A stretch of 64,000 bases of DNA, from assembly GCA_020796225.1 (NCBI GenBank), contig CM036765.1:33322066-33386065 (forward strand). The letters are read 5' to 3'. The notes beneath the pieces were generated by a model. It saw only the letters and a program-made list of their open reading frames with translations. It had not been told where the DNA came from and searched no databases. This stretch comes from Arion vulgaris (Eukaryota; Mollusca; Gastropoda; Stylommatophora; Arionidae). This document shows, one piece after another, positions 23,463 to 34,945 of this stretch. The translations under genes were made by a program, and so were the position numbers. How positions within the stretch are numbered: the stretch's first letter is position 1; each line of letters starts with the position of its first letter.

Positions 23463-23648
23463 ATGGATTGGGGAAAGATTGTGTTAAACATTGCTAAAGA
23501 AAATATTGAACGAAACAAGCAAGAAATCCATGAAGAATCACAAAATGCAGAGCGAGACAAAACTATACCCGAAGTTATAGAGACGTTGCAGACTTTATAT
23601 ATACTTTATATTGTTAACTTACAACTTGTTATCCACAAGTCAGTTTAG
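23463..23648 (+). CDS. Small open frame, copy B partner of 7802-7999 (doubtful gene)
   Basis: 61 codons, same start MDWGKIVLNI. Differences from copy A are mostly amino-acid changing. The function is unknown and it may be non-coding. Confidence 0.2.
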   Translation: MDWGKIVLNIAKENIERNKQEIHEESQNAERDKTIPEVIETLQTLYILYIVNLQLVIHKSV

Positions 23649-23784
23649 CTACTTGCCATTAATACAAAGGAACTTACACTAAGTAACGAGTATTTATGCA
23701 AAAGTAACGGATAGCACATAGGCACTGACAAAAGAACAAGAAAGAAAACACCACCTGTGAAATGAAACGCTTGAGGAAAGCGGG

Positions 23785-24145
23785 ATCGTGAGAGCTGCTT
23801 GAGGGAAAACGGTAAATAAAAAAAGAAGAGACCATACAAGAAATGAGGAAATTAGAAGAACAGTAGAAACAACACCTGCTATTAGATTCATTGAAAAACA
23901 GAGACTCAAATGCTTTGGCCACTTGGTGAGAATGAACCCAAATACACCAGTTGCAAGAGCGTACAACCTGAAAATGGAATTTTCTTGGTACAACAAGAAA
24001 AAGATGGAGTTTCGGACACCTTAAAACTCCACAATACCGCAGCATATCAAACGCCAGAGCGTGCACTATCTCGGAAACCGATCATTAGTTAAACCTGCTA
24101 CGCCTAACGGAAAAAAGCAGAAAATGACAAAAGAAAAGAAGTAGA
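23785..24145 (+). mobile_element. LINE 3'-end fragment
   Basis: One frame reads RRTVETTPAIRFIEKQRLKCFGHLVRMNPNTPVARAY, the C-terminal LINE signature (K..FGH..RM). The frame breaks shortly after. It lies just outside duplication copy B and resembles 62015-62490. Confidence 0.7.
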
Positions 24146-24539
24146 AATAACAACTGATAGAACACAATTGAAAAGATACAGAAATGCATATTCATATTGT
24201 ATGTTTACTGTATATTTAAAACAATATATGTTGAGGAAATTGCTTTGTACTGACCAAAAATGTTGTCTTCGGATTCTTGTATGTTTAATGTACATAGTTT
24301 ATATTTGGATTTCTTAGGTTTAAATAGATCTGCTAACAAATTCACTTGATGCAATAATTATGTCAATGCTCAAATTATTAAATTAGATGGTGTTCTTTCA
24401 AGTCTAAAAATGAAACAAAAGAAATTAGTATATATTTTTTTTGTTTGATTCTTAAAAAAAAGTAAACTGATTATGTGACCGAACCACTTACTTTGTTATT
24501 TCTTGATAAAGTTCAGCACTTTTGTGATTAATGTTTTAA

Positions 24540-25170
24540 TTCCTAAATCGGTCACTGAGTAGACACTTCATCCCAGCCGTGACTAGTTTCTTATGTCGTT
24601 TGATATCAAGGTTTGGCCAAAGCCAACCAACTATAAACTTATCTAGAGTTGGCTGTGGTTTGTCACTGATCGTACAATGTCGGGTCATGTTGTACAATGC
24701 TCTTTTAGTGTTCATGGTAACATGTTTGCATTTTTTCACATGTTTGCTAACACCGATGCCATTTGTCCCATGATTTCGCTTAATTTACTGCATCTATGTT
24801 GGGTTTTGTTTGTTAATCTTCCATTTGCTGAAAAAAATATCCCTTGATATGTGTAATCTTCTACATGTTTTAATTAATGCTTGCCGATTGAGATATTGGT
24901 AATGCTTTCCTCTCAAGCAAATTTCATTACTTCGGTTTTGTCTCGCCTACGCTGCTTTACATGCGGTAGACATCACATATTAACTGGCGTCTGTTTATGT
25001 GTTGTTTTAGCCGTTATTCTAATGCTGATATGGTCAACAAAAAGCAACTTATTTAGGAGTAGTTCCTAAGACTCTAAGACGAACAGTACTGACAGTTGAT
25101 TCCTTTCACTGGGTTAGCTATTTTGCACATTTGGTCGTCATAAGAACTATGCAAATATCTAAAATACGTC
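24540..25170 (-). mobile_element. Diverged LINE fragments
   Basis: About 24870-25170 is a diverged match to the LINE piece in 22420-22690 (shared CATTACTTCGGT and AAAAAGCAACTTATTTAG/AAAAAGTAATTCGTTTAG). About 24620-24660 shares ACTATAAACTTATCTAGAGTT with 42413-42434. No frame is intact. Confidence 0.4.
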
Positions 25171-26390
25171 TCATCAAGAAATTCTTTTCTTCTGTAAAGA
25201 TATGGGTACTTTATATTCAGTAGATAAGAGTAGAATACACCGATTTATTATTAAAAACTTTTTGTTTAAATATACTGTTACTTTTCAGCTCTACATACAG
25301 AAAAAGACTAATAATTCAGGTCACATGACTTTTTCCCCCAACAACAGTGTTTGGCATTCGATTACAAGATGGCGGTTTAGCAGACTTCATGGGCGAAACA
25401 CACCCACGTTAAGTAATTGTCACATATATATATATATTTGATTATTAATACTTATCAGATTACTAATTTCAGCAGTGGACTTTGAAACTCTCTGATTAGT
25501 TTAAAGACACGATCAATATGGACTTGATGATAAAAGCAAGTGAATTTTGTTTCAATTTGCGCCTTGGTCAAGTTGGGTTAGGACAAATTAATAAAATTAT
25601 TGTTTAGAAGTTTTAGTCAGGTTAGTTTAGTTGTTTTTTTTAGTCCAACCAATAGTTTTTTTCACCGCAAATATCTATATACTCGGTGTCTGTGTCAAAA
25701 TGTTGTGTAGATAAAACTATATTAGAAGTATCTAAGAGTCACAAAAACTAATATTTAATGTGGACTAATCTTTACTGATTTACTGAACTGGTGGGAAATC
25801 AATATTTGTTTGTCTAACAAAATTGTGAAATGCTTTTTCATGTACACTATTATTATGTAGAAATAATATGTACGCAAAAGGTTGAAAAGATAGTCAAAAT
25901 ACGAGTTGCAAGTTGAGTTTTAACAGCTACAAAAGATGATTTTATTATAATGTGGACATTCTTAAGATGTCTCACTTTTAAGTTATGTTTTACAAATTTT
26001 ACTTGTCTGTGAAAGTCAATGTTACTGAACTGCGTGACGGAAAACATCAGTGGATTGCAGGCAGTGAACTTATTTACAGTGATTATGGTTTAACATTGAC
26101 GAAATTTCCCAATATCTGTTTACAGATGACTAAATTTGTATTCACAATTTAATTAAATACCATTCCTCTACTATTAATTTTATGATGAATCTACAATGAA
26201 AATAATTTTCATGAATGATCATGCTTTCATATACTTGAAAAAAATCAAGCAGTTTTTGTTTCAATAACTGAAATATAATTCTTGGTTGTCAGCCTGCTTC
26301 ATTATAATTTGCAACTTTATTTTTTGTAAAGATGGATTTTATGTTTGAAACTGTCTAAAGCAACCATTGTCAATATTACTAATGCGCATA
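25171..26390. other. AT-rich stretch with no recognisable feature
   Basis: No coding frame, structured RNA or repeat that I can support, apart from a short TA run near 25425 and a trinucleotide ATA run at 26390 that belongs to the adjoining LINE tail. Confidence 0.6.
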
Positions 26391-28590
26391 ATAATAATAA
26401 TAATATTCCTCTCGTACCGTTATATGTTACATAGGGCCTGCAAGTAATTTCTTCACACCGCTCTATCCTGGGCAACTCGCTCAATCTCCTCCATGGAACT
26501 GAGACCGATATTTCCTGCCTCTCTCAGCAAAGTTCGTTTCAGGATCTCTTTAGGTTGACCTCTCTTTCTTGAACCCTTTTCATCTCACTTCAATGCCTGC
26601 TTTGATATTCGTTGATCATTTCTCCTCAAGGTGTGCCCAACATATCTCCCTCTTCTCTTTCTTATAACAGTTGTCACTAGTGGTTGACAGACATGTCTCT
26701 GATTTCATCACTTCTCCTGAATTCGTTTTCCCTTTATATTCATTATTTTTCGCAGACATCTATTTTCAAATGCATTCAACTTGCTTTCTATATCTTTAAT
26801 CATTTTTCCAACCCCGCTGGCATATGTTAGGATTGATCAACATTTGAATTGAAAATTCGTAATTTAGTTTTAATACTATATAACTTGCAGTTCCATATTT
26901 TATTTAGACTTTTAAAAGCTGATGTTGCTTTGCCAATTCGTATCATAATTTATTTTTAACATTTCCTGTGCAATCAAAATTTCTACCTAAATAGGTGAGC
27001 TGCTCTGTTATTTTTATCATTTTAGATTCCAGTGGGATATCTGCATTACTTGCCATAGGTGTCTTCATTATATTTGTTTTTCATAGCTTATCTGCAGTCC
27101 AACATTTGATGCTATAGATCACAAGTTGTCTGTTTTCTTTGCATATCTTGGTTGTTTCTACTTAACAAGGCAATAGCATCTGCAAAATCCATATCTTCTA
27201 GTTGATTATTTTCTACCCAATCGATGCCAGTTTCGCTCCTGCAACATTTTCGCATCACCCGGTCAATGGCCTCTCCAAACAATAGCGGAGATAGAATACA
27301 GCCTTGCTTTACTCCGGTTTCAACCATAAACCAGTCGCTGTGTCCACCATCAGTGCGAACTGCACACTGTGAACCATCATATAGACTTTTAATAATGTTT
27401 ATTATTTTGTCTGGTATTCCATAGCATCTCAGAATATTCCACAGGAGATTCTGTGTAGACTATCAAAGGCTTTTTAAAATCGATGAAATTTAGTATGAGT
27501 GGTTGTTGCTTCTCAATATGTTCCTCCAAAATTAGTTGTAGGGTAATTATTTGGTCTAAGCAGCTTCTCCCAGGTCTAAAACCAGCTTGTTCTTCTCTCA
27601 GGGTTGTGTCCACTGCTCCTTTGATTCTATTAAGAATGATTTTGCAGAAAGTCTTGGTCATTACTGATAATAGGATGATCCCTCTCCAGTTGTTGCAATC
27701 TTTGAGATCACCTTTCTTGGGGATCTTAACAATTATTCCCTTTTTCCATTGATCTGGGACAGTTTCTTCTTCCCATACTTTATTAAATAGTTCTTGCACC
27801 TGGCTAATAGTTGTATCATCAGCCGCTTTGAGCATTTCTGCCGTAATGTTGTCATCACCCGCTGCCTTATTGTTTATCAAGGAATCGATTGCCTCCTTGA
27901 CCTCAGCTACACTTATCATTTCTTTGTTAATTGGTAGGGAGCTGTTTCTTGCCCCTTCGTCAAACTTGAGTAGTACTGGTGGATCATGTCTATTTAATAT
28001 TTCTTCAAAATTATCTGCTCATCTTTTCTTCTGCTCAGTATCTGATGTTAGAACTTTTACCATCTTTACTCTTGATTGGGCCACCCTTTGAAACAAAAGT
28101 TCCAGTAAGTTGTTTTAGTGTATTGTATAGCATTTTACTGTTTCCAGTCTTAGCTGCCTTTTCCCCTTTTTCAGCCAGACGATTGACATATGCTCTTTTA
28201 TCTCTTCTAGCCGCTCTTTTCACTTCCTTGTCTTTTAGTCTATATTCCTCTTTAGCTTGGATTGTTAGGAATCCTTATTCCTTCATCTGTTGCATTCTTA
28301 GTATTAAATATCGCTAGTTTCATCTTTCTTCTTTCTTGAATACATTTCCAGGTGTCATCACTTATCCAGGGTTTTCTGTCTTTTGTCTTTAATCCTGCGC
28401 TACTATTTGCTGCCCCCAATAGTGTGTCCTTTATCTTAGTCCATTTGTCTTCAATGTTCTGTTCATTTTCACCATTGAGTAACCCAAACCTATTCTTAAT
28501 TTCGAGCTGATATTCCTCTTTAACTTCTTTATTTTGTAGTCTTTGACTGTCTATTCGCAGTTGTTCTTTTTAGTATGGTGAATTTTCAAT
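26391..28590 (-). mobile_element. LINE family Q, 2.2 kb, 5'-truncated, dead
   Basis: From 28590 downward on the minus strand it encodes a basic linker (KRAARRDKRAYVNRLAEKGE), VKEAIDSLINNKAAGDDNITAEM, KKGDLKDCNNWRGIILLSV, EEQAGFRPGRSCLDQI and a motif-A piece (ILNFIDFKKPL, frameshifted from an expected KKAFD). Then come GVKQGCILSPLLFGEAIDRV, motif C as MDFADAIALLS, and the C-terminal region (GVKKLL end). It finishes with a (TTA)n tail at 26391. The usual FADD reads FADA, so a catalytic Asp is lost. The 3' end matches 4570, 14935, 49819 and 56295. Confidence 0.88.
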
Positions 28591-28940
28591 TTCAGTTTCA
28601 ATTTACCTACTAATGCAGCATGCCTATGGTTTTTCTGCAATTCAACATATATAACATTTATATATTGATTCAAAGTAAGTTAGTTCTTGATTTGGTTATA
28701 AAGTGACCCTGAATTAAAATATTACCTTTAATTGAAGGTAATAATAAATAGGCAACATTCTTAGCCTTAAACATAAAAATTTTAATAAAAAGGTAACTGT
28801 AGTACACTACTTTAGCAATAAAGCAAGTGCTGTGAACTCGAATATATAGCTTGACAAAAAGATTAACACAAGACACTTGAAAGTGTGAGACCCATATCTT
28901 GGCTTCTAGGATAATACTCACTGTTCCTATTACCTTACCT

Positions 28941-29145
28941 GCCCGTGCGCCCAGCGTGTTCGTAGCACGTTGGACTACGGGTGACAAGTCCTCTGTATAT
29001 CGGGTTCAACTCCGCGGACTGGCAGAAAAGCTACAGGTTCCCCAGATTTACGGTGTTCGTGGCACCGAACCGAAGGTTACAATGTCCATGACACCGAGCT
29101 GAAGAGCTTTCAGCTCAAGTGCTTCTGGATCGGAAAAAAAAAAAA
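28941..29145 (+). mobile_element. tRNA-derived SINE family X, complete
   Basis: 205 bp flanked by a perfect ATTACCTTACCT duplication (28929-28940 and 29146-29157). A-box region TAGCACGTTGGACTACGGG, B box GGGTTCAACTCCGCGG, a repeated GTGGCACCGA/ATGACACCGA body, and a 14-base poly(A). Confidence 0.88.
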
Positions 29146-29157
29146 ATTACCTTACCT

Positions 29158-29480
29158 ATGTCTACAACAGTTTGCACTGTCTATAATGCTATAATATCTA
29201 CCATAATATCTACCATCTGTCTTCTTTTTCCTCTTCAATGATCCAGCGGCAATAGGACTCTTGTTCTTCGGCGTAATGTTATATTGTAGTGTTTGCATGT
29301 TTATAAGTTGTTGTTTTGTTATGTATAATGTGTTCCATTTATCTGGTCTTGGAGGAAGAAGGATCGTCCTGATATCATTCCGCGCTTGGCACCTGAAGAG
29401 GTGGGGGTAAACGGTTTCATGATGATATGCACACATCTGGTACTCTGGAGTGTGTTGTAGTTGAATTCGTTTCATGTGAT
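29158..29480 (-). mobile_element. LINE C-terminal tail fragment
   Basis: A 107-codon minus frame with QLQHTPEYQMCAYHHETVYP and FRCQARNDIRTIL..PP.PDKW resembles the Cys/His tail after the RNase-H region of jockey-type LINEs. It is 5'-truncated. Confidence 0.6.
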
Positions 29481-30143
29481 TATTAAGTGCATGTATTGCG
29501 TTTGAAGTCGAAAAATGGTGCTCTGATCTCTCCTTATAAGGTGGTTTATTGTGGTTTTGGGTTGGCCATGTGTTTGTAAAACTCTCTTTATGTGTCTTCC
29601 ATGGCCCATCTGTTTAGCCACATTTCTTTATTTTTGTTTTTGTTGAAGATTTTCTGTGCAATCTTTCAAAATTGAAGATGCAATGTGTGCTGGATAACTA
29701 TTATTGGAATATAAATGTACAAAATGTATGTGAATAAGGCACAAAACCATATATGTATCAACACAGATGAATATGCTTTAAAGTTTTATGATGAGAAATA
29801 GCAGTAGGAATTGAGAAAGATAGTTGAAAGCAGAGTTAGAATACAAGGTGATATGATAAAGGTTGATGCTGTTCTCTTTTGAGAAACTAATCATATGTAG
29901 TTTGTGTTTATTTATGATATTCATTACATTTTCATGAGTGATGTAGTAAGTTCAGATACAATTTTTTTTGGTTTTGTTGATATTTTGGATTTTATTATAT
30001 GTGTGAATGCAATTCTTTAACATCTTTGATAGGAAGAAGTGGCGGTTTAGTACTAAATAGGCACTGGCAAAAGGGACAACTGACCCCCATACAAGTGAGT
30101 TCACTGGAGGCGAAAAGTGGGCGTGACCTTCAGAAATGAAGTA
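29481..30143. other. AT-rich stretch with no recognisable gene
   Basis: No supported frame or repeat. The last 120 bases together with about 30452-30500 may have been one sequence before the MITE inserted. Confidence 0.5.
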
Positions 30144-30451
30144 TTAACTCTTTCCACGCTTTAAGCCGCACACTGCGCCATGGCGGAAGTCCGTTGCACG
30201 CTTTAAGCCGCACACTGCGCCATAGAGTTGCTTCCTTATAAGAAGTCTTTCTAGTTTTACTTCTTCTGTTTTATTTATAGTACTTTTTAACCTTGTTATT
30301 CTGTTAGGTTGTCCAGTTTACTTCAATTTAGTATATAATAATATATATATGTTTATTTATTGATAAGTAGTTGGGATCGTAATTTTTTTTTTTACTTCCC
30401 TTGAATTAACTGCTTAAAATTGAGGAAATAAATGGGCGTGGAAAGAGTTAA
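30144..30451 (+). mobile_element. TTAA-flanked MITE family T1
   Basis: Perfect terminal inverted repeats CTCTTTCCACGC and GCGTGGAAAGAG, each next to TTAA (30144-30147 and 30448-30451), as for piggyBac-type elements. A 34-base sub-terminal block (CACGCTTTAAGCCGCACAC...) is repeated in tandem at the left end. A second copy in the opposite orientation is at 37784-38138. Confidence 0.8.
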
Positions 30452-30469
30452 TGATGTTCTACACCGGTT

Positions 30470-30790
30470 TTATGCTGATGAATAAACGTTTGCAGATCAA
30501 GCAGAGATCCTTTCACATTAGGATGAGGTAATTCAACAAGGAGCATGTCCAGAGTGCAATGAAGATATTCCAGACTGAAACCGACAGACCTGAAGCTGCC
30601 TGCCCATTTTGTGGTCCACAGTAGCGAAACGCAGACCATAGATCGCTGAAGACGAAGAGTTAAGCCATGCTTCTGAGAGCATTAGTCCATCCATCTTCAC
30701 ATGTACTGATGAGACAGACACTGGCAGAAAATCCATAAGAAGAGAACCCAAACAATGGAAATGAGATCCTACCACAAAATTATGGTTATT
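30470..30790 (+). mobile_element. Possible LINE tail fragment
   Basis: It shares CAGACCTGAAGCTG..TG..CA.TTTGTGGT with 36870-36900, the end of a LINE tail. Beyond that the frame is broken and the identification is weak. Confidence 0.35.
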
Positions 30791-30804
30791 ACATACTAGG
30801 GCCC

Positions 30805-31455
30805 GGTTCCTAGTATTGATAGTACCATCATTGCACTTTGGTAAATAACCTTATGTGCGCCAATCATTTTCTTACACAGAAAGATCTCAATGGCAGTACA
30901 GAAAGTTTGTAGCGAGGGCGAGGGTTCCCATGGAGTTTTGAGAATGGTAAAAAAAAGTTGAAGGAGTTTAATTTGAATTGTTATTAATGTTTTTTGTGTG
31001 CAGACAGTTGCTTTACAGCCCATAAAATAAAGGCTCATAGCCTTTTTGGATCTTAGGGTATGCAGTCACTTTAATTAACATTTATAGGCTCTGGTGTGCA
31101 GGAGGTAGGGAGTCAATTCCTTTCCTCACGTGGCGAACGTCTAGACTAGTTTGCGATTGAACCCACAACCTTCTTGTGTCTGAGTCGATAGACAAACGCG
31201 TATGCATTACGCCAATCTGTCCCACACCTCCATAGCCTACTCTAATAAATTTTTACACTGCCAAGGGTTCTTTCACCTGCTCAACTTGAACAGAGGACCT
31301 ATGTTTTATTGTTCTTCTTCGATAGGACATGGAACTCGATCAGGATATTTTGATTAGGGATCACAGGAAAAATATTCTGATCGCACCATGTGAGAAGCAA
31401 ATTCATTACTTTTGGAGCAAGGGGTGAGTACTGTACTTCACCGCTGTAGAGACTG
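30805..31455 (-). mobile_element. R1 repeat with a nested tRNA-like SINE
   Basis: Outer parts match R1 (TACCATCATTGCACTTTGGTAAATAACC, TACACAGAAAGATCTCAATGG, GCTCAACTTGAACAG, GGAACTCGATCAGG). About 31080-31235 is an insertion whose minus strand has a tRNA-like head (GACAGATTGGCGTAATGCAT) and B box (GTGGGTTCAATCGC). Confidence 0.6.
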
Positions 31456-31844
31456 ATTTACATGCCAAAGAGTAAATATGTTATTATTGAGAAATCTGGA
31501 TCATGCTAAGTCGTACCACAACCCCATGTAGTCATACAGTCTTCAGTTCAAGTGGAAATTCTGTATATCTGACCACTCATGTCATGTGACCCATGCAGTG
31601 TTAGTTAAAGACGAATTCATTTTAAAAACAACACAACATGTGAAAGTAAGGTTATATTTTATCACAGAGTAGCGGTTTTACCTGTTCATCGAATGGGGAA
31701 TTTAGTTTAAATCTATTTGTAAAGTCCCTTAACCAGAAACATGCCATAATGCCTCAAAATCGCCTTCTTCCCCATTAAAAACAATATGTTTTCTCTCCGT
31801 GCTTGGTTTGAAAACTTTGTTTGTTGGCCACATAAGATTAAAAT

Positions 31845-32230
31845 GTCCTTCATTCCGATTGCCAGTAAAACCTGATACAACAGAATTCCCGTTCCCGTGA
31901 AATTTGACAAATAACAATTTAAAATGTCCTTCATTCTGATTGCCAGTAAAACACGATACAACAGAATTCCTTTCCGTGAAAAGTGACAAATAATTTAAAA
32001 TGTCCCTCATTCCGATTGCCAGTAAAACCGATACAATACAATTTCCGTTCCCTGAAAGTTGAATTTAGTTTAAATCTAGTTGTAATATTTCACAATTTTT
32101 AAAGTTACATTTGTTATCCCTTTCCGCTGCTTTTCCCAGCCCACATAAACTCATTAAACTGTCCCTCATTCCGATTGCCAGTAAAACCAGATACAATTGA
32201 ATTTCCGCGAAAGTTGAAAAATAACAATTG
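31845..32230. repeat. Irregular tandem repeat of about 75-82 bp
   Basis: The block GTCCYTCATTCYGATTGCCAGTAAAAC occurs near 31845, 31926, 32002 and 32160, with variable intervals. Minus-strand open frames here are produced by the repeat. Confidence 0.8.
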
Positions 32231-32708
32231 GCAAATTAAATTTATTAAGATTATTAACTTATCGATGTGTTAAAAAAACATTGGCAGAGCGTGAGATGTG
32301 TTTCTAAAAAATGTGGCCGAGCGTGAATCGAGAGAATTGTCTACTGCAATGTTGACGGGAACGTTATCAACTACGCTACATGATCTTATAAGTAAATGTG
32401 TTTAAAATACGTTATAATAATAGTGACCTTATCAAAGCATTCTGTGATGGGGACGTTGCGCGGAAAGTAACAACATGATCACGTGACCGGATCGTTAAAT
32501 CATGATTAGACGAATTCGTCGATTTCTGTAAATGACCATTTGCGTTAAGTTGGAATATCTTTATAGAAACGCACAAATAGTCCATTTATATAGTGTTTAC
32601 CTCTTCTCATCTATGAAAGCTACCTTCTTGCAAAATTTCAAGTCCGTAAGATGTCCAGATATCTTCAAACAATTGAGACAGATATAGATACAATTGCATT
32701 CAACTTTC

Positions 32709-32752
<44 letters not shown>

Positions 32753-32753
32753 A

Positions 32754-32972
32754 CCCTTTCGCTGCTACATACTTTCTAAAGGCTGAACTAAAAATAGCTA
32801 CTCTTTGTTTCTAGGTCACAAACATGAATGTACGCCTATAGCAGTGACAGTAGCAATGTATAACGTGTTAACACGTTTTTAGCCCACAGAGGAGAGATAA
32901 TAACAGACGTGTTAATGCGCCTTTAGAAGGGAATGGGAAAAACGTATATATACGTCCTTAGCAACTAAAGGG
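32754..32972. mobile_element. piggyBac-like MITE family T2
   Basis: Flanked by TTAA on both sides (32750-32753 and 32973-32976). Inverted ends CCCTTTCGCTGCTA and TAGCAACTAAAGGG match at 12 of 14 positions; a CCC..GGG start plus TTAA is the piggyBac hallmark. 219 bp, non-coding. Confidence 0.75.
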
Positions 32973-33170
32973 TTAAATTAACACTAAAGAATATAAGTAG
33001 TGTTTACACGTTTCATCAGTAAATAGCCATGGACTCATAGATTTGTGTGAAATTTCAATAAAGCTTACAGTGTTCTATCAAACATATATAAGTCATCTCT
33101 TATAAACATTGCTGTTTCCGATTTTCCGACTGAGCTTAACGGTCTTCTGTTACCACGGACCAGGCAGTAC

Positions 33171-33456
33171 TACATGGTGTTCAAGATAAAAGTAGCCTCG
33201 TCAAGGGAGCCAATCTGGCATAAAATGAGAAAGTTCAATTATGGCATAGTATATGTCAAGTATGCGAGCCCTTTTTGTGATGATGTGTAATTATTGTGCG
33301 GCAAGGGATATGAACAAATGTAACGAAAGGATGAGCAAATGTAACGAAAGGATGAGCTAGTCAGAACCGGTTTAAATAGTAAATAGACAAAACGCAATGC
33401 GTTACTGGCAACTTTCGATTTGTTAATGGGGCTACTTTTAACTTCAACACCCTGTA
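33171..33456. mobile_element. TA-flanked MITE (mariner-like ends)
   Basis: Left TACATGGTGTTCAAGATAAAAGTAGCC and the complement of the right end TACAGGGTGTTGAAGTTAAAAGTAGCC are imperfect inverted repeats starting at TA dinucleotides. TACAGGGTGT is a common mariner-type end. It is non-coding. Confidence 0.7.
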
Positions 33457-34035
33457 TAACCATGGGTTAGTAACATGGATTGACAACGTACAATTGGGCA
33501 TACCTCAGTTTTAACGATATTCAGAAGGGAGTCTTTAACAGACAGGCATGAGAGTAAATAATAGGGGACTATGTGTGCTAAATTCACATGCATCATTTAT
33601 TAGAGTAGCTAGTCGTTTGAAATTGTCAGGACTACAACAAAGGTGCCCACTACCAACCATTCTCTTCTTGACTGACATAGACTTGGTGTTGCGGTTCAGA
33701 CAATAGACATTCAAACATGTAACATTATCTTTGAGTGAATCGTTAACGAGCATGATGGGAGTCTTAAGTCACCGTGAACTTTGACCGCAGAGTCCAAGAG
33801 TGTGAGAAACCAGAGAGCCTGCAATATTTAATATTTCCATATGAAATAGAGAAGCTTGACAACCGTATAGTGTAGCTTTGGACAGGTCCGTATTCTGAGT
33901 ATTTCATTTCATGAATTTCTCATTAGTATTTTTGTTATACCATTTCATCCCTTCTATTCTTCTTAACATGAAGGGACAGTAGAAAGGGAAATTAAATAGT
34001 TTTGGCTAACAGGGATTACCCAAGATCATAGATTC
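33457..34035. other. No recognisable feature
   Basis: I see no supported gene or repeat in this stretch. Confidence 0.5.
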
Positions 34036-34455
34036 CCAAACCTTTTCGGCCCACCGCCCACTTTGCACATCATAACCTTTGTAACGCCCTCCACATTATA
34101 ACAGTTTGCCAACGCCCCACCCACATATATATACATGCTCTATTTTGTCTTTGACATAGAAATGATATATATGTCTGTCATACATGGTCAATTTTCAAAT
34201 AACTATATGCATGAAATAGAAAATTGATGATACAATGGATCGTGTAAGCCGGGCATAAGATGAATTTAAATGCAGAATTCAAATTTTAAATGATTATTCA
34301 ATCGAAAAAGCACGAAAATAATTTATTTCAAAATATTTATTATTAATTTCTTCTGTAAGGAGCCACCGACCCCTAATCGCCTGAACACCCCCAAGTTCTT
34401 CTGAACCCACTATCGCCCTCCCCTAGAATACTTCACCGCCCACTTTGGGAAACGT
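34036..34455 (-). mobile_element. hAT-like MITE, third copy, inverted and diverged
   Basis: The reverse complement matches 7137-7560 and 22798-23222 along its length (CCGCCCACTTTGCAC, GGTCAATTTTCAAATAA, CATAAGATGAATTTAAATGCAGAATT). No clean target duplication remains. Confidence 0.75.
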
Positions 34456-34679
34456 TGCCCTAGATAAAAACGCAGCAACATGGATCACTTGTGAATGCTG
34501 CAATATGTTAACTATGACATGAATATGATATATATACAGATTCTGTACACAATCATCCATTTATGACAGAATGTATCTGCTTTCTAATCTATATTGCGGT
34601 TCTCTACCTTTCGAACCGTACATAAGAATTGATTTGCCACTTAGCTTAGTATTGAACTTGCTTTCTTTTGATTTGCATA

Positions 34680-34945
34680 TATTTAACTGTCGTTACTGCC
34701 GGTAACACCGCTTTTTAATGGTGGTGTAGGACATGGGAACATAAGTTTGTGGAATTCAATGGCTGCATGGCTAGTGCAGTCCTCGCGAAACTGTTCAGGT
34801 CAGGTTTCTTTCTTTATGTCCCCGACCCAAAAAACCTCATTGGCCTTACCGGGGATTGAACCTGGTCTCTCGACTGGCAGCCCGCTCTCTCGACTGGCAG
34901 CCCGCTCTCTAATCCATTCCTCCAGAGGCTCCACTCCAGCAAACT
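34680..34945 (-). mobile_element. tRNA-derived SINE family Y
   Basis: Minus strand: head GGAGCCTCTGGAGGAATGG, B-box-like GGTTCAATCCCCGG, then TCGGGGACATAAAGAAAG and CAGTAACGACAG at the far end, as in 2985-3225. A 20-base block (TCTCGACTGGCAGCCCGCTC) is duplicated in the head. Confidence 0.72.

Larger units (their letters stand above)
11326..23763 (+). repeat. Segmental duplication, copy B
   Basis: Direct-orientation partner of 257-8105, about 3.2 kb downstream of it. It is enlarged by a LINE fragment (11992-12514), a CT-linker array (12690-13052) and a LINE with nested hAT (16682-22334). Homology stops at about 23763, just after the shared text ACCACCTGTGAAATG. Stretches not otherwise labelled (about 13600-14040, 15030-15800, 16000-16670, 23235-23460) contain nothing I recognise. 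Confidence 0.95.
31600..33130. repeat. Interspersed repeat shared with 40610-40830, interrupted here by later insertions
   Basis: 31610-31680 (GACGAATTCATTTTAAAAACAACACAA) and 33000-33080 (AATAGCCATGGACTCATAGA, GTGTTCTATCAAACAT) match the two halves of 40610-40800. The stretch between carries a tandem repeat (31845-32230), a TA run (32711-32750) and a MITE (32754-32972). Confidence 0.55.

Noticed and set aside
32711..32750. TATA-box promoter
   Set aside because: It is a plain (TA)n microsatellite next to a MITE, with no gene downstream.
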